Of a DNA stretch of 64,000 nt, positions 63,853-64,000 are shown piece after piece. Numbering within the stretch: the stretch's first letter is position 1; each line of letters opens with the position of its first letter. The notes beneath the pieces are model-generated. The model ran no database searches and was not told where the DNA came from. It worked only from the letters and a program-made list of their open reading frames with translations. A program made the position numbers and the translations under genes. Origin of the DNA: Armatimonadota bacterium (lineage in GTDB: Bacteria; Armatimonadota; Fimbriimonadia; Fimbriimonadales; Fimbriimonadaceae); assembly GCA_016125185.1 (NCBI GenBank), contig WGMG01000001.1, positions 310,001 through 374,000 on the forward strand, read 5' to 3'.

Positions 63853-64000
63853 CTACTCGGGCTTCTTGCCCGTCTCGCAAGTTACCACCGAGTGAATTCC
63901 GCCACGGGCGCTGAAGTTTCCAACCACGCGCATCCAGCGCGGCTTACACGCCGCCGCCAGTTCGTCCAGCATCTGGTTGATCACCGCTTCGTAGAAAATG
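63853..64000 (-). CDS. queF: NADPH-dependent 7-cyano-7-deazaguanine reductase, C-terminal part
   Basis: The last 48 codons of a minus-strand gene cut by the window edge. They read IFYEAVINQMLDELAAACKPR and continue WMRVVGNFSARGGIHSVVTC, the conserved C-terminus of QueF. QueF reduces preQ0 to preQ1 in queuosine synthesis. The rest of the gene and any linked queuosine genes lie to the right. Confidence 0.88.
   Translation of the reverse strand, partial: IFYEAVINQMLDELAAACKPRWMRVVGNFSARGGIHSVVTCETGKKPE

Overview
The window looks like a chromosome segment of a diderm, GC-rich free-living bacterium, most probably Armatimonadota (Fimbriimonadia-like). This placement is inferred from gene content, not from a marker search. 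An Lpt lipopolysaccharide-export operon, a PEP-CTERM protein and many signal peptides show a Gram-negative envelope. A DUF3084 gene beside a small RNase H-fold nuclease, and an R3H/SpoIIIAA-like ATPase (Ycf45 type), are also familiar from Cyanobacteria. Genes are tightly packed: neighbours often overlap by 1-4 bases (TAATG, ATGA), and several convergent pairs overlap at their stop codons. No rRNA, tRNA or CRISPR array was recognised. Many first genes of operons have a TANNNT -10-like box only 6-9 bases before the start codon and no Shine-Dalgarno, so leaderless transcription is probably common.

Layout: 1-3.2 kb, FHA/FHA-membrane/VWA signalling genes with Thr-rich motifs. 3.2-3.8 kb, a four-helix-bundle (S23/bAvd-like) gene between two inverted arrays of tiny GGGC-anchored palindromes. 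3.9-7.8 kb, a GH5 glycosidase, an Old Yellow Enzyme and a haloalkane-dehalogenase-like hydrolase. 7.8-9.5 kb, gmk-coaBC. 9.6-17.9 kb, four tandem paralogous chemoreceptors with intrinsic terminators. 18.2-25.9 kb, YvcK-like, YvlD-like, mutS, and an alaS carrying two insertions, one an in-frame palindrome. 25.9-26.6 kb, a RAYT transposase between inverted REP-like repeats. 26.6-33.6 kb, a GH3 enzyme with PA14, ALDH7, pepF and a thermolysin-family protein that has lost its HExxH motif. 33.9-38.3 kb, an accessory-looking locus with a STAND/NB-ARC-TPR ATPase, an overlapping ECF-sigma-like gene and a divergent Cys-rich orphan. 38.4-43.6 kb, argG, GH29, efp, a Cys-rich membrane protein and an RtcA-like protein without its nucleophilic His. 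43.6-51.9 kb, an exported protein, plsC with small envelope genes, a PfkB kinase, uvrC, the R3H ATPase and htrA. 52-61.3 kb, an acyltransferase, then rlmN, lptC-like, lptA-like, lptB, lptF/G-like, DUF3084, a YqgF-like nuclease and typA. 61.4-64 kb, a PEP-CTERM protein, peptidase E, a coiled-coil membrane protein and the 3' end of queF.

The best candidates for undescribed biology are the sigma-like/STAND/Cys-rich locus with the nearby degenerate M4 protein and its perfect dyads, the palindrome-flanked four-helix-bundle cassette, the RAYT unit with the palindromic insertion in alaS, and the apparent ATC start codon of the LptC-like lipoprotein.
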